The notes: generated from the letters alone by a model not told the origin. DNA of 64,000 bases from Entomomonas sp. E2T0 (GCF_025985425.1 NZ_CP094972.1:3251934-3315933), one strand, 5' to 3'; counted from the stretch's first letter, positions 10,229-20,051 are shown. Made by a program: numbers and translations.

Positions 10229-11560
10229 CTATACTGGACTAGATCGTCCTGTCATTTCTTTAGCCATTTCTGTTGCATAGTTATCAGTCATACCTGCAAT
10301 AAAATCGATCATACGCATGACTGACTGATAGAGCGTCCAATCTTTTGTTGGAACATCATGGCCTAATAAATCAAAAATACGTTTATTTTTAAAGGATAAT
10401 GTGCCTTTACTATGCAACTCAACCGCAGCACCACAAAAACTATTAAGTAAAATCTCCAGAGTGGTATAAGCGCCTATTTCATGCAATGTTTTTTGTTTAT
10501 CTTGAAATATTTTTTCTCGAGCAATTTTCTTTGCTTTTAGGATACATTCTTTACTTGCAGTATCCATATACTCTGCCAAATCGCCTACTAACTCACCTTT
10601 CAATAAAGCAGATTGTTGTGTAATAAAAGCTTCTGCCGCCGCATTAGTTAAATGATCAATTGCTTTACCACGTAAAATAGCTAATTTACGTCGCCGACTA
10701 CTAGTCGAGTCTAATTGTTTATTAAGGTTAGGATTACGTTCACTGACTAAATCCAACAATAAAGCTTCAACTTCTTCATAAGCCAACAGATCCATTTCTA
10801 TACCATCTTCAAGATCAATTAGCCCATAACAGATATCATCTGCTACTTCCAGCAAATATACTAAGGGATGACGTTGCCAACGCTCTGCAGAAACCTTGGG
10901 CAAACCTAACTTACCTGCTATTTGCTCTAATAAAGGTAACTCACTTTGATAACAACCAAACTTACATTTCTTATATCCCTCGGCTTCCGCATAACGAGAT
11001 GTCCAAGGATATTTTAGATAACTCCCTAACGTAGCATAAGTTAAACGCATACCACCTTCGTTTTGATGGTATTCTAATTGAGTTAGAATACGAAATCCTT
11101 GTGCATTCCCTTCAAAATTTAGAAAGTCTGCAAGTTCTACCTCATTCATACAGTCAAACCAACCCTTACTGGCTGCCTGAGAGAACCAATAGCGAAAAGC
11201 ATCCTCTCCTGAATGCCCAAAAGGCGGATTACCAATATCGTGAGCTAAACATGCAGATTGCACAATAACTCCCAAATCTATAGGTAAGCACCATTGGGGT
11301 AGCTCATCTTTTAATAACTCACCAACTAGCATTCCTAGAGAACGCCCTACAGACGCCACTTCTAAACTATGCGTCAAACGGGTGTGGATAAGGTCATTGC
11401 TAGACACCGGATGAACTTGTGTTTTACGACCTAGACGTCGAAATGCTCCAGAGAAAACAACTCGATCATAATCCTTATGAAACGGGCTACGTCCCAACTC
11501 ATCTGGGCTTAATACTGCTTTACCTAATCTCTCAGGAGATAATAATGATTGCCAATTCAA
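10229..11560 (-). CDS. dgt: Deoxyguanosinetriphosphate triphosphohydrolase (dGTPase)
   Basis: 443 residues. HD-superfamily hydrolase: H64 in '[12 protein letters not shown]' and the H107-D108 pair in '[19 protein letters not shown]', with the downstream '[19 protein letters not shown]' giving the last metal-ligand aspartate. The N-terminal '[17 protein letters not shown]' is also diagnostic. It splits dGTP (or dNTPs) to the nucleoside and triphosphate, affecting nucleotide pools. It is flanked by unrelated small genes and appears monocistronic. Confidence 0.95.
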   Translation of the reverse strand: MNWQSLLSPERLGKAVLSPDELGRSPFHKDYDRVVFSGAFRRLGRKTQVHPVSSNDLIHTRLTHSLEVASVGRSLGMLVGELLKDELPQWCLPIDLGVIVQSACLAHDIGNPPFGHSGEDAFRYWFSQAASKGWFDCMNEVELADFLNFEGNAQGFRILTQLEYHQNEGGMRLTYATLGSYLKYPWTSRYAEAEGYKKCKFGCYQSELPLLEQIAGKLGLPKVSAERWQRHPLVYLLEVADDICYGLIDLEDGIEMDLLAYEEVEALLLDLVSERNPNLNKQLDSTSSRRRKLAILRGKAIDHLTNAAAEAFITQQSALLKGELVGDLAEYMDTASKECILKAKKIAREKIFQDKQKTLHEIGAYTTLEILLNSFCGAAVELHSKGTLSFKNKRIFDLLGHDVPTKDWTLYQSVMRMIDFIAGMTDNYATEMAKEMTGRSSPV

Positions 11561-11664
11561 AACAAACCTACAACGATAAAATCGTAAAATATAATAAGGG
11601 ATAATAAAAGTTATCTATTATCCCCTAATTTAACTCTTCTTGTAATTATTAATTAATAATAATT

Positions 11665-12120
11665 TTATGCCATTATTTCAAAGTTATTATTCTCGCTATC
11701 TCTTTGGTAACAAGCTATTGCAGCAACAGCATTAATATATTGCTTAATATCCAACAATAAACTTACTATTTCCCCCACAGCATTTAACTTAGCAGTACTC
11801 TCCCCATAGCTCATAATAATATGACTGGCCTTTTGCCGAGCCGCTTGAATTAACCCCGCACATAACTGTTGTTGACTTGTTATATAGCGCTTAATAAATA
11901 ATGCTAAGCAATCCATATTAGCTTGTAATTGCCAAGCAATATTACACAAAGATTGACTCTTAATCAGACAATTTCTGATACATCCCACTAATAAATCACA
12001 TATAGATTCCGTTCTCTCATTAATTGCAGTTATCGCATCAATCATTGCACAAGTTTCAACATAGGTATTAACTAAAAAAGCCTCTTCAGGGCTAGCTAGT
12101 ACCGTTATTACTTTTTGCAT
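11665..12120 (-). CDS. Small helical protein of unknown function
   Basis: 151 residues with a perfect AAGGAGG ribosome site six bases before its ATG, which supports it as real. The sequence is Ala/Ile/Cys-rich and mostly predicted helical, with at least eight cysteines and no signal peptide ('ETCAMIDAITAINERTESICDLLVGC...'). There are about 100 bases to dgt upstream in map order. No known family is apparent to me; the helical pattern could be a coiled-coil or four-helix bundle. Confidence 0.6.
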   Translation of the reverse strand: MQKVITVLASPEEAFLVNTYVETCAMIDAITAINERTESICDLLVGCIRNCLIKSQSLCNIAWQLQANMDCLALFIKRYITSQQQLCAGLIQAARQKASHIIMSYGESTAKLNAVGEIVSLLLDIKQYINAVAAIACYQRDSENNNFEIMA

Positions 12121-12421
12121 GATTCCTCCTTGTTATTATGTTTTTTTACCTCTTAATTCTAAAAGTACATTTGTATATAAACGAATTATCATTAACAACA
12201 AAAACATCTTCACTATTAATATTGGTAGCTACTACTCCTTTATCTATTATCATGAATTATTATTATGCTTAATACTAATAATAGTAATATATAGCACAAT
12301 TTATAAAAAACTAATAAAGATATTTACTCAATATACAACCATCTTTATTAAGAGGTGATAGCATATATTAAAAAACAAATAGATAATTTGAATTCAACTT
12401 TTATTTTTTGAATTCAATTTA
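12121..12421. other. Non-coding AT-rich stretch
   Basis: About 300 bases holding the promoter side of the 11665-12120 gene and the terminator-like repeat at 12388. A plus-strand open frame here is low-complexity Ile/Tyr/Lys and I treat it as noise. Confidence 0.45.
12388..12418 (-). terminator. Paired TTGAATTCAA palindromes, possible terminator
   Basis: The same 10-base palindrome TTGAATTCAA occurs at 12388-12397 and 12409-12418, so the two copies can pair as a hairpin just after the stop of the 12422 frame. There is only a weak T-run. Confidence 0.4.
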
Positions 12422-13187
12422 TTAATGTATAGGTAAATAATGACTAGCTTCCTTTAAGCATTTAGCAATGGTATGGCTACTAGGACAATCAAAACCTATA
12501 CTATCGCCATAAGTTTTAATTATATTAGCAACTTTGAATTCTTTAGTTGGAGGTAACTGATTCATTTCTGCCAATAATGCTATTACCTTATACAAATTTA
12601 TACGTTCCTTACTATGTAATGGCTTATCGAGATTATTTGTAATACAGGTATGACTAATAAAATCACGCAAATATTCAGTCTTAACCACCAATAAAACATC
12701 ATCTGGTAACAAATGAGTAGTAACCACTTCTGACAATTGCCCATTATATTCTAAGCAGTTAATTAATCGATAGTAGCAAGGATGATCTTTATCTTCATTA
12801 GTTTCTTTTATAATAATTCCTTTATTATATTCTGGTTCAATTTTTAATGTATTAGATGCATCACCATAATACACTTGCTTTATAACTAATTGCCCATTGT
12901 ATAAATTGACTAAATCACAACAACAACCTGACTTTATTTGAATATACTCTTTCTCAAACAAAATCGGGGTATCATTAACTACTGCTGTCATATTAATTAC
13001 TGTTTCTACATTTACTCCTTTTTCTACATTAAGTGGAATTAATAAAATGTAAAGACAAAATTAATTTATTGTCTAAAGCTAATCTATAGATATCCCTCAT
13101 TTTAACTTTTTCATTAAATACATTAGAAAGGCATTTAGTGGCTTCCTTAATAGTTAACCACTCTTTAAAATACAATAACTTACTCAT
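12422..13187 (-). pseudogene. Gene split by a +1 frameshift: unknown protein of integration-island type
   Basis: Two adjoining frames read as one protein. The first (13187-13029, 52 residues) begins MSKLLYFKEWLTIKEATKCL and ends 'LALDNKLILSLHFINST' then TAA. The second frame, offset by one base, continues without a stop: NVEKGVNVETVIN, then from the ATG at 12991 MTAVVNDTPILFEKEY through 'LLPDDVLLVVKTEYLRDF' to 12422. Removing one T in the ACT-TAA stretch at about 13029-13033 joins them into one frame of about 254 residues. The start and the 'LPDDVLLVV(K/R)T' segment look like a family of helix-turn-helix-like hypothetical proteins common in Pseudomonas islands. A separate expressed 189-residue piece from 12991 remains possible. 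Confidence 0.7.
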
Positions 13188-13440
13188 TTCTTTATCCTTA
13201 ACCATTATTATTGTAGTTAACTTACGCTCTCACTTTATATAAATACAATCCAATTTTAGGGACTAATAGCACTTAATTTAATCATCCTAATGTTGTATTT
13301 AATAAAACGTCCATTTAACATTTAAATGAAAAATTGTTATTTTGAAATTTATGAGTAGCTTTTTGCAATTATATCCAACATATTATATTAATTAATGATT
13401 ATACTTTCCCTCCTTAGTCAAATATCTATCCGTATACATA

Positions 13441-13470
13441 ATAAAAAACTCGCCTAAGGCGAGTTCATTA
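13441..13470 (-). terminator. Terminator of the yqj-like cluster
   Basis: Perfect 8-bp arms AACTCGCC (13447-13454) and GGCGAGTT (13458-13465) with a 3-base loop. The leftward direction runs into TTTTTT, matching the minus-strand cluster upstream. Confidence 0.85.
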
Positions 13471-13569
13471 ACCATAACTATTTTCTACAAAATTGATAAT
13501 ATGAGTTCTAATACATCATTTAATTATAGATAGCAAAATAACCCTGACTATAAAAAACATATAAATGGT

Positions 13570-13917
13570 TTATTTTTTATGTCCTGCTAATAACGCTAAT
13601 AGTACCCCTGCTGCTCCTGCCGCAATACCTATAGTTGTTAAAGGGCGCTTTTGAACAAAATCGTTAGCCTTATTTAATATTTCTTTACCTTTTTCAGGTA
13701 TTTTAATCTCTGGATTATTTAACAAAGGTTTAACTTGATCTAAATAACTAGCCATCTTATCGTGTAACACAGCACCTTGTTCTGTACTAGTTAATAACTT
13801 TTCAATATGATCGAGAATAACCAATAAATTTGATAACGATGAATCTTCTTTATTAGTCTTTTCTAAATCCTCAATCACTATAAGCTCTTTAGGCTCTGAT
13901 ACTGATTTATTTTCCAT
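13570..13917 (-). CDS. DUF883/ElaB-YqjD-like membrane-anchored protein
   Basis: About 115 residues: an acidic, charged helical N-terminal part and a single C-terminal hydrophobic segment 'TIGIAAGAAGVLLALLAG' ending in HKK, preceded by 'VQKRPLTT', the position of the YqjD 'HPWxSVGVAA' motif. E. coli ElaB/YqjD are tail-anchored inner-membrane proteins that can bind ribosomes. Start chosen at the ATG at 13917; an upstream in-frame TTG at 13923 is the alternative. It lies 72 bases after the YqjK-like gene and probably belongs to the same operon, making a second, diverged copy of the DUF883 gene at its head. Confidence 0.65.
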   Translation of the reverse strand: MENKSVSEPKELIVIEDLEKTNKEDSSLSNLLVILDHIEKLLTSTEQGAVLHDKMASYLDQVKPLLNNPEIKIPEKGKEILNKANDFVQKRPLTTIGIAAGAAGVLLALLAGHKK

Positions 13918-13989
13918 GATCAACTATTACCCACTCTCAACAATAACACTAAACTTTGATTATAAACAGCAAATGGATGAGATAATAAG

Positions 13990-14292
13990 CTATTTAATCA
14001 GTTTATGTAATAGACCTGGATAGTTGATAACAATATAACGAGCTGCTTTACCTAACCAGCCACCTCGACGCTTACCTAATATAGCTACTGCTATTGCTAA
14101 ACCAGTCACAATAGCAACTTTACCACTACTATGTTGTTGGTTATTGTTGGGTGTAAATAACCCTATTACTCGCTGTCCTGTTTTTAGTAAAGGCTGTGTT
14201 TGTAACTTTAACTCTTGCCTTCGCTCTTGCAACTGTTGCTTAATAAGTAACTTACGCATTTCGGAACGACTTATTTGTTTTTTATCCATCAT
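13990..14292 (-). CDS. YqjK-like protein
   Basis: 100 residues, basic and helical N-terminus ('ISRSEMRKLLIKQQLQERRQELKLQ' region), one hydrophobic segment at about 58-72 ('KVAIVTGLAIAVAILG') and a basic tail. Position and overall plan match YqjK, the third gene of the yqjD-yqjE-yqjK cluster, though the sequence is weakly conserved. Its ATG overlaps the YqjE-like stop (ATGA), indicating translational coupling. Confidence 0.6.
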   Translation of the reverse strand: MMDKKQISRSEMRKLLIKQQLQERRQELKLQTQPLLKTGQRVIGLFTPNNNQQHSSGKVAIVTGLAIAVAILGKRRGGWLGKAARYIVINYPGLLHKLIK

Positions 14293-14666
14293 GACAGCAG
14301 TTCCTCTTTATCTTTAAGCAATTCCTCTTTGGTACTTATAAAAAGTTTAGTTTTCTTTTTAATACGTATTAAATTAACTAGAGCAATCATAATTATCAAA
14401 AGATAACTACCTAATAACGCTAAAATTGCAGTCAATCGGTAACTATCCCAAAAATAAACAACAACCCCTACGGAAAACATAATAAAGAACAAGACACTAC
14501 ACACGACTATAATTGCAACATGTACAAAATAGCTCCAAGCAAAACCTTTTGCCTCTTCCAACTCAATAACAAATAAAGAGGCATGACTACTCAATAAATT
14601 TGATAGCGCTCTAATAAGCCCCTCTTGCGAGGGTTTATTAGGCTCGGACGCTTTAGGTGCATCCAT
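14289..14666 (-). CDS. yqjE: YqjE-like inner-membrane protein (phage holin superfamily 3.6 domain)
   Basis: 125 residues with two adjacent transmembrane hairpin segments (about 48-72 and 80-100) and a charged C-terminal helix. The 'LLSSHASLFVIELEEAKG' lead-in is typical of YqjE proteins. The databases call this domain 'phage holin', but the gene sits in a conserved housekeeping cluster and is not evidence of a prophage. Good GAGGAG ribosome site; 16 bases downstream of the YqjD-like gene. Confidence 0.75.
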   Translation of the reverse strand: MDAPKASEPNKPSQEGLIRALSNLLSSHASLFVIELEEAKGFAWSYFVHVAIIVVCSVLFFIMFSVGVVVYFWDSYRLTAILALLGSYLLIIMIALVNLIRIKKKTKLFISTKEELLKDKEELLS

Positions 14667-14682
14667 AATCTACTCCTCGCTA

Positions 14683-15018
14683 TTAACGGCGACGACAAAA
14701 ATGTGCAACTACAAAGGCTGTAGCAGCAGCAACACCTACCGATACCCATGGGTGAGCCTTAACATAATCATCAGTTGCTTCAAACGCTTCTTTGCTTTTC
14801 TTACAAATTGGCTTAACATGCTCTCCCATAGAATCACGAATATCTTTAATCTTGCCAGTTAATTGCTCACGTAATTCAGTGGTTTTACCATCAGTTACTT
14901 CTGCGGTTTCTTTTAAAAGACGCTCTGCATCGTCAATAATCTCATTAAACTGTGCCATAAAATCATCTTTGATTTCTTTTGCAGTCGCTTTTACATCTTT
15001 ATCAGTTGAATTTTTCAT
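14683..15018 (-). CDS. yqjD: YqjD/ElaB family (DUF883) membrane-anchored protein
   Basis: 111 residues. Acidic helical body ('LREQLTGKIKDIRDSMG') and a C-terminal 'DDYVKAHPWVSVGVAAATAFVVAHFCRRR', the family's amphipathic-plus-transmembrane signature with a di-arginine end. Start set at the ATG at 15018, which has a GGAG site eight bases upstream, rather than the TTG at 15036. In E. coli YqjD tethers ribosomes to the membrane in stationary phase. It heads the yqjDEK-like operon, which ends at the terminator at 13447. Confidence 0.85.
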   Translation of the reverse strand: MKNSTDKDVKATAKEIKDDFMAQFNEIIDDAERLLKETAEVTDGKTTELREQLTGKIKDIRDSMGEHVKPICKKSKEAFEATDDYVKAHPWVSVGVAAATAFVVAHFCRRR

Positions 15019-15295
15019 AATAACTTCTCCAGTCAATGGTTATAACTGACAACCATCCATGATCAGTTCATTTATTAAAAGAACTTATTCCTTTGATTCT
15101 TAGATTTATTTTAAACACAGCTAATAAAATGCTACTATCAGTCATTAGTAGCAAACTACTATGTATACCCTGCACTGCTATGACACGCACAGATGTAACT
15201 ATTTATTTATCCACTTTCACTATCAACACATACATAAAACATGCTATAATTACTGTTTTACATTAATGAATAACTTCACTAGTTAACTAAAATAG

Positions 15296-15324
15296 TTGCG
15301 AAATTGGCTTATTTTTGATATAAA
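15296..15324 (+). promoter_or_regulatory. Probable sigma-70 promoter of rpmBG
   Basis: -35 TTGCGA (15296-15301), exactly 17 bases, -10 TATAAA (15319-15324), giving a leader of about 110 bases before rpmB. Confidence 0.6.
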
Positions 15325-15340
15325 GCGCACCTAATTTTTT

Positions 15341-15422
15341 AAAGGTTCTTGCTTAAGAACTTTAATAGTTAAGTTTAGCATTCACATTATTTTTGAGTTA
15401 GCCAACCCATGCCGGGTTTGGC
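15341..15422 (+). promoter_or_regulatory. Structured leader of rpmB
   Basis: Two hairpins in the mRNA leader: 15342-15350 with 15355-15363 (nine pairs including one G-U, 4-base loop), and 15401-15408 with 15414-15422 (one bulge) ending 13 bases before the rpmB ribosome site region. They could bind a ribosomal protein; no known leader family is recognised. Confidence 0.4.
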
Positions 15423-15444
15423 ATGAGGTTTAGAGGGCTGAAAT

Positions 15445-15681
15445 ATGTCAAGAGTTTGTCAAGTTACTGGTAAAGGACCAGCAGTAGGGAACAATGTTTC
15501 CCATGCACAAAATAAAACACGTCGTCGTTTTTTACCTAATCTTCAATACCATCGTTTCTGGGTTGAATCAGAGAACCGTTTTATACGTTTACGCGTTTCT
15601 GCGAAAGGTATGCGCATTATTGATAAGCGTGGCATTGATGCAGTATTAGCAGAAATCCGTGGTCGTGGTGTTAAGGTTTAA
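15445..15681 (+). CDS. rpmB: 50S ribosomal protein L28
   Basis: 78 residues, the proteobacterial length. '[33 protein letters not shown]' and '[17 protein letters not shown]' are conserved L28 segments. This is the zinc-free version (no CxxC pairs). It binds 23S rRNA in the large subunit. Followed after 11 bases by rpmG, as in most gammaproteobacteria. Confidence 0.98.
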   Translation: MSRVCQVTGKGPAVGNNVSHAQNKTRRRFLPNLQYHRFWVESENRFIRLRVSAKGMRIIDKRGIDAVLAEIRGRGVKV

Positions 15682-15692
15682 GGAGTCTTAAA

Positions 15693-15848
15693 ATGCGTGA
15701 ATTAATTCGTTTAGTTTCTAGTGCTGGTACAGGTCATTTTTATACAACTGACAAAAATAAACGTACTACGCCAGATAAAATTGAAATCAAAAAATTTGAT
15801 CCTGTTGTTCGTAAACACGTGATCTATAAAGAAGCTAAAATTAAATAA
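15693..15848 (+). CDS. rpmG: 50S ribosomal protein L33
   Basis: 51 residues ([20 protein letters not shown]...VIYKEAKIK), full length for L33. It lacks the CxxC pairs, so it is the zinc-independent form, matching the L28 beside it. An AAGGAG ribosome site precedes the ATG by eight bases. The gene ends in the terminator at 15867. Confidence 0.97.
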   Translation: MRELIRLVSSAGTGHFYTTDKNKRTTPDKIEIKKFDPVVRKHVIYKEAKIK

Positions 15849-15865
15849 TTTGGCTTTAATGATTA

Positions 15866-15897
15866 TAAAAACCCACTCTCTAGTGGGTTTTTTATTA
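15866..15897 (+). terminator. Terminator of rpmBG
   Basis: Perfect arms ACCCACT (15871-15877) and AGTGGGT (15882-15888), preceded by A-run and followed by TTTTTTATT. Confidence 0.92.
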
Positions 15898-16003
15898 TAT
15901 AGATTAATCATCTAATAATAGTTGTAATAAATATAGCTAATTTCAGCCATTCTCTCTAAACAAGATGTACTTTAAAAATAATTACTCCGTGGTATTAATA
16001 AAA

Positions 16004-16129
16004 CTATTGAGTAGTTTGTTCTGTTGTTACCTGAGGAAAATCAGTAGCCACTTTTTTATCCCCATTTATTATAAAAACCCAAATAATAGCGGCAATAAAA
16101 GCGATTAATACAATTGTTATTTTTGGCAT
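16004..16129 (-). CDS. Possible small single-pass membrane protein (41 residues)
   Basis: MPKITIVLIAFIAAIIWVFI, then a short polar tail ending VTTEQTTQ and stop. One clean transmembrane helix directly after the start; AAGG and AGG-type ribosome sites upstream of the ATG. It fills a 540-base gap between rpmG and the SDR gene. Not recognised; could be a small stress membrane protein or a chance frame. Confidence 0.4.
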   Translation of the reverse strand: MPKITIVLIAFIAAIIWVFIINGDKKVATDFPQVTTEQTTQ

Positions 16130-16373
16130 AACCTGCAATACCTTAAAGCTTTATTTAAGCCAAAGCATAAAACAATCTACACTAAAAATAAAGTTACTCC
16201 TCCTAAAAAGCCTGTTATCAAAGAATAATAGGCTGATATTTTTACCTAGGCCTAGCACTAATAGCCTATTTTGCTTGTCAATAAACAATAACTCCCAAAA
16301 ACACTTAAATTCATCGATTAGACAATATTACTACTAGCCCCTACTTTCATTTTGTATTTTAATAGTTGTATAA

Positions 16374-17147
<774 letters not shown>

Positions 17148-17305
17148 CCTCTTTATAGACTGTTCAATAACGGACAGTCTACATTCTTTATTAAAAAATA
17201 TTTACTTATTAAACCTTTTGCTAGCTTTACAGGTCTAATACCAGTCATTAAGATGATCAATTAACTTTTATAAATAAAATATTCTAACTATACATTGAGT
17301 TGCTC

Positions 17306-18778
17306 ATGACTAGCTTATTTCGTGTTACTTCTCTCGCTATATTATTTTCGTTTACTACACTCTTAGCAGCTGCGCCAGCAACAAATACTACTTTCTCACA
17401 AAACATTAATAAATCCTTGGCTTCCAATAAAATACCGCCTGAGGCTTTATCACTAGTAGCTATTCCATTAACGGGTAAAGGTAAAGCTACCTATGTTAAT
17501 GCAGACGTTTCCATGAATCCTGCATCAACCATGAAGCTATTCACTACCTATGCTGCTTTAGAATTATTAGGGCCAAATTTCCATTGGCGTACTGCTTTCT
17601 TTACTGATGGCGAAGTCAAAGATGGTGTAGTGCATGGTAACCTTTATTTAAAAGGTGGCGGTGATCCTAAATTAAATATGGAAAGACTTTGGTTGCTTCT
17701 AAGAGAACTACGAAATAACGGTGTAAAATCAGTAACAGGGCATTTAATTCTCGATCGTAACTATTTTAATATGCCAGAAGAAAAGGTTTTCTTAGACGAT
17801 AGCAACGAAAGCTATCGCCCTTACCTAGTATCTCCTGATTCTTTATTAATTAATTTCAAAGTTATTCGTATTATCAGTCATACCGATAATCAAAAAGTTC
17901 AAGTTGTTGTTGAACCACCATTAAAAGATGTTCACCTTGTTAATAATCTACAAATTATTAAACCTAAAGCGAAAGGCCGTTGCCCTACTATTCCTGATAT
18001 TGAATACGATCCAGTTACACAAGCCAACGGCACTGTAACACTCACTATTTCAGGTAATATTGTTGAAGACTGTACAGTCCAAAAATATATTTCACTGTTT
18101 GATCATGACCGTTACGCGATTAATATTGTTCGCTCATTCTGGCAAGAACTAGGCGGCAAAATTAGTGGTAAAAACTCTATTGGAACTATGCCTAAAGATG
18201 CCAAACTATTAGCTGTAGTTTGGTCACCTGACTTAGTAGAAGTAATTAGAGATATTAATAAGTTTAGTAATAACACCATGGCTAAACAATTATTTTTAAC
18301 TATTGGTGCTAGAAATCGCAAAGCCACTGATGAGGATGATGCCGCAGCAGCTTACCGTACAATTTATGAATGGCTTATTAGTAAAGGCGTAAACTCTAAT
18401 CAATTAAAAATGGAGAATGGTTCAGGCCTTTCTAGAGAAGAGCGTATTACTGCAAGAGAAATGTCAGAATTACTAAAAATGGCTTGGAAAAGTCCCTACT
18501 CAGCAGAGTTTATTTCATCTATGCCAATTATCGGTGTTGATGGAACTATGCACAAACGTTTAAGAAAAACTGATTTAAAGGGCAAAGGCCATATTAAAAC
18601 AGGTACATTAAACAATGTAAGGGCTATTGCAGGTTATATTCGTGATAAACATAACGACACATGGGCGATAGTAGCAATTTTAAATGATCCTAAACCTTGG
18701 GGAGCTGCTGAGGTACTTGATGATATCTTACTAGATTTCTATGATCCTACAGTAACATCATTACCCCGTACAAAATAG
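17306..18778 (+). CDS. dacB: D-alanyl-D-alanine carboxypeptidase/endopeptidase PBP4
   Basis: 490 residues with signal peptide (MTSLFRVTSLAILFSFTTLLAAA). Penicillin-binding motifs: S-x-x-K in 'NPASTMKLFTTYAALELLG' (S74-K77), S-N-N in 'KFSNNTMAKQLF', and K-T-G in 'GHIKTGTLNNVRAIAGYI'. The large insertion between the first two motifs is typical of the class C PBP4. It cleaves periplasmic peptidoglycan cross-links and D-Ala tails. Start set at the ATG at 17306; the in-frame TTG two codons upstream is less likely. Confidence 0.95.
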   Translation: MTSLFRVTSLAILFSFTTLLAAAPATNTTFSQNINKSLASNKIPPEALSLVAIPLTGKGKATYVNADVSMNPASTMKLFTTYAALELLGPNFHWRTAFFTDGEVKDGVVHGNLYLKGGGDPKLNMERLWLLLRELRNNGVKSVTGHLILDRNYFNMPEEKVFLDDSNESYRPYLVSPDSLLINFKVIRIISHTDNQKVQVVVEPPLKDVHLVNNLQIIKPKAKGRCPTIPDIEYDPVTQANGTVTLTISGNIVEDCTVQKYISLFDHDRYAINIVRSFWQELGGKISGKNSIGTMPKDAKLLAVVWSPDLVEVIRDINKFSNNTMAKQLFLTIGARNRKATDEDDAAAAYRTIYEWLISKGVNSNQLKMENGSGLSREERITAREMSELLKMAWKSPYSAEFISSMPIIGVDGTMHKRLRKTDLKGKGHIKTGTLNNVRAIAGYIRDKHNDTWAIVAILNDPKPWGAAEVLDDILLDFYDPTVTSLPRTK

Positions 18779-18792
18779 CAAGCTCATCATTT

Positions 18793-18836
18793 AGGCTGTT
18801 TTTATTTTATAAATTTGAAATAAAACAGCCTTTTTG
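18793..18836 (+). terminator. Terminator of dacB
   Basis: Long arms starting AGGCTGTTTT (18793 on) and ending AAAACAGCCT (to 18831), then TTTTT. Confidence 0.85.
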
Positions 18837-18968
18837 CTACCCACTCTATTCCATCTGAAAAACAGTGTTTAATAAAGATCAATCAAATATAGCTTGTTGA
18901 GAAATAACAAGTTCATCTAAAAGTATATTATTACCATAACCTTAATACACTGTGTCTTTATTTTAATA

Positions 18969-19934
18969 TTAAAGCCATTTTTTAATCTTAAACCAGATAT
19001 AACAGCCCAGTGATGACAGCACCATTAATACAATACTAATTGGATAACCAAACTTAAAGTCTAGCTCTGGCATATCATGAAAGTTCATACCATAAATAGT
19101 ACCCACTAAAGTAGGTGGTAAAAATAACACTGCAGCAATTGAAAATACCTTAATAATGCTATTTTGCTCAATATTAATTAATCCCAATGTAGCATCTAAT
19201 AAGAAAGTAATTTCACTGGACATTCTGGCATGATATTCAGTTAATGAGCCAATATCTTGTTCAATCGCTTTTATCTGCGCCTTACTTGCAGGAGTTAGCC
19301 AATCAGTAGATTGTTTACAAAAAATTAGCATTCGTCGAATACTTAATAAACTATCACTTAATTTAGCTAACAAAGAGTTATATTTACCTAACTGTTTGAC
19401 TGTACGTTGTAAACCTTCAGTATGCTGCCCCTCTGACTCATCGAAAATATCTCTTGAAAGGCTATTCAAGTTATCTTGTAACTTTTCAAGAATATCAGCA
19501 ATTCGATCAACAACCGCATCAACTAATACCATCATCAGCACATCTGTTGTTTTAAAAACCTGTGGCTGACGTGCATATTGTGTTTCAAAAGAACGAAATG
19601 AGGTTAATTCACCATAATGTGCACACACCAGTTGCTTCTTATTGAGGATAAATGATAGCTCTGTGAGAGAGGGGTTCATATTTTGACTACCACTGACCAC
19701 TGAAACAATCATACAAAGACTGTCTTTATTCTCAAAAAAACGTGAAGAATCTTCAATTTCAGCCATTTCTTCAGGAGATGGAATCTCAATATCTAAGCTT
19801 GATTCAATAAAATGCTCTTCTTCAGGCTTAGGACGCAATAAATCAATCCATATAGTATTAGCAGGAATTGCTTCTAAATCTTGAGCCACCTGTGTTTTTA
19901 ATAATCCATTTTCAAGGTAATGATATGTAATCAT
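18969..19934 (-). CDS. corA: CorA-family Mg2+/Co2+ transporter
   Basis: 321 residues. Long soluble N-terminal domain with helical stalk, then two C-terminal transmembrane helices; the first ends in the Y-G-M-N-F signature ('GTIYGMNFHDMPEL'), which forms the pore mouth. The basic C-terminus 'FKIKKWL' is normal. CorA forms a pentameric channel. Divergent from the metal ATPase gene, sharing a 117-base promoter region. Confidence 0.95.
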   Translation of the reverse strand: MITYHYLENGLLKTQVAQDLEAIPANTIWIDLLRPKPEEEHFIESSLDIEIPSPEEMAEIEDSSRFFENKDSLCMIVSVVSGSQNMNPSLTELSFILNKKQLVCAHYGELTSFRSFETQYARQPQVFKTTDVLMMVLVDAVVDRIADILEKLQDNLNSLSRDIFDESEGQHTEGLQRTVKQLGKYNSLLAKLSDSLLSIRRMLIFCKQSTDWLTPASKAQIKAIEQDIGSLTEYHARMSSEITFLLDATLGLINIEQNSIIKVFSIAAVLFLPPTLVGTIYGMNFHDMPELDFKFGYPISIVLMVLSSLGCYIWFKIKKWL

Positions 19935-19976
19935 AAAGATATCGTACTTATTAGTTAATGAAAATTATAAAATAGC

Positions 19977-20007
19977 TTGACCCTATAGTTACTATAAGGT
20001 TTTTAAT
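19977..20007 (+). promoter_or_regulatory. MerR-family (CadR/ZntR-type) promoter-operator of the metal ATPase
   Basis: -35 TTGACC (19977-19982) and -10 TTTAAT (20002-20007) are separated by 19 bases, the over-long spacer that MerR activators correct by twisting DNA. Between them lies a 21-base dyad (19980-20000), ACCCTATAG...CTATAAGGT, with one mismatch pair, matching the half-sites of CadR/PbrR/ZntR operators. No merR-type gene is adjacent or elsewhere in the window. Confidence 0.8.
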
Positions 20008-20051
20008 AGATTATAAGATATAATACTGTCTATTAAAAATGGGACAAACCT

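Noticed and set aside
12119..12358. Plus-strand 79-codon frame opposite the start of the 11665-12120 gene
   Set aside because: Ile/Tyr/Lys/Thr composition is that of random AT-rich DNA, and the start overlaps the divergent gene's ribosome site.
13029..13033. Programmed +1 frameshift as in prfB
   Set aside because: The stretch ACT-TAA lacks the slippery CTT and an upstream Shine-Dalgarno; a plain indel is simpler.
14289..14666. Prophage from the 'phage holin' domain of YqjE
   Set aside because: The domain name is historical; context is the conserved yqjDEK cluster, with no other phage genes.
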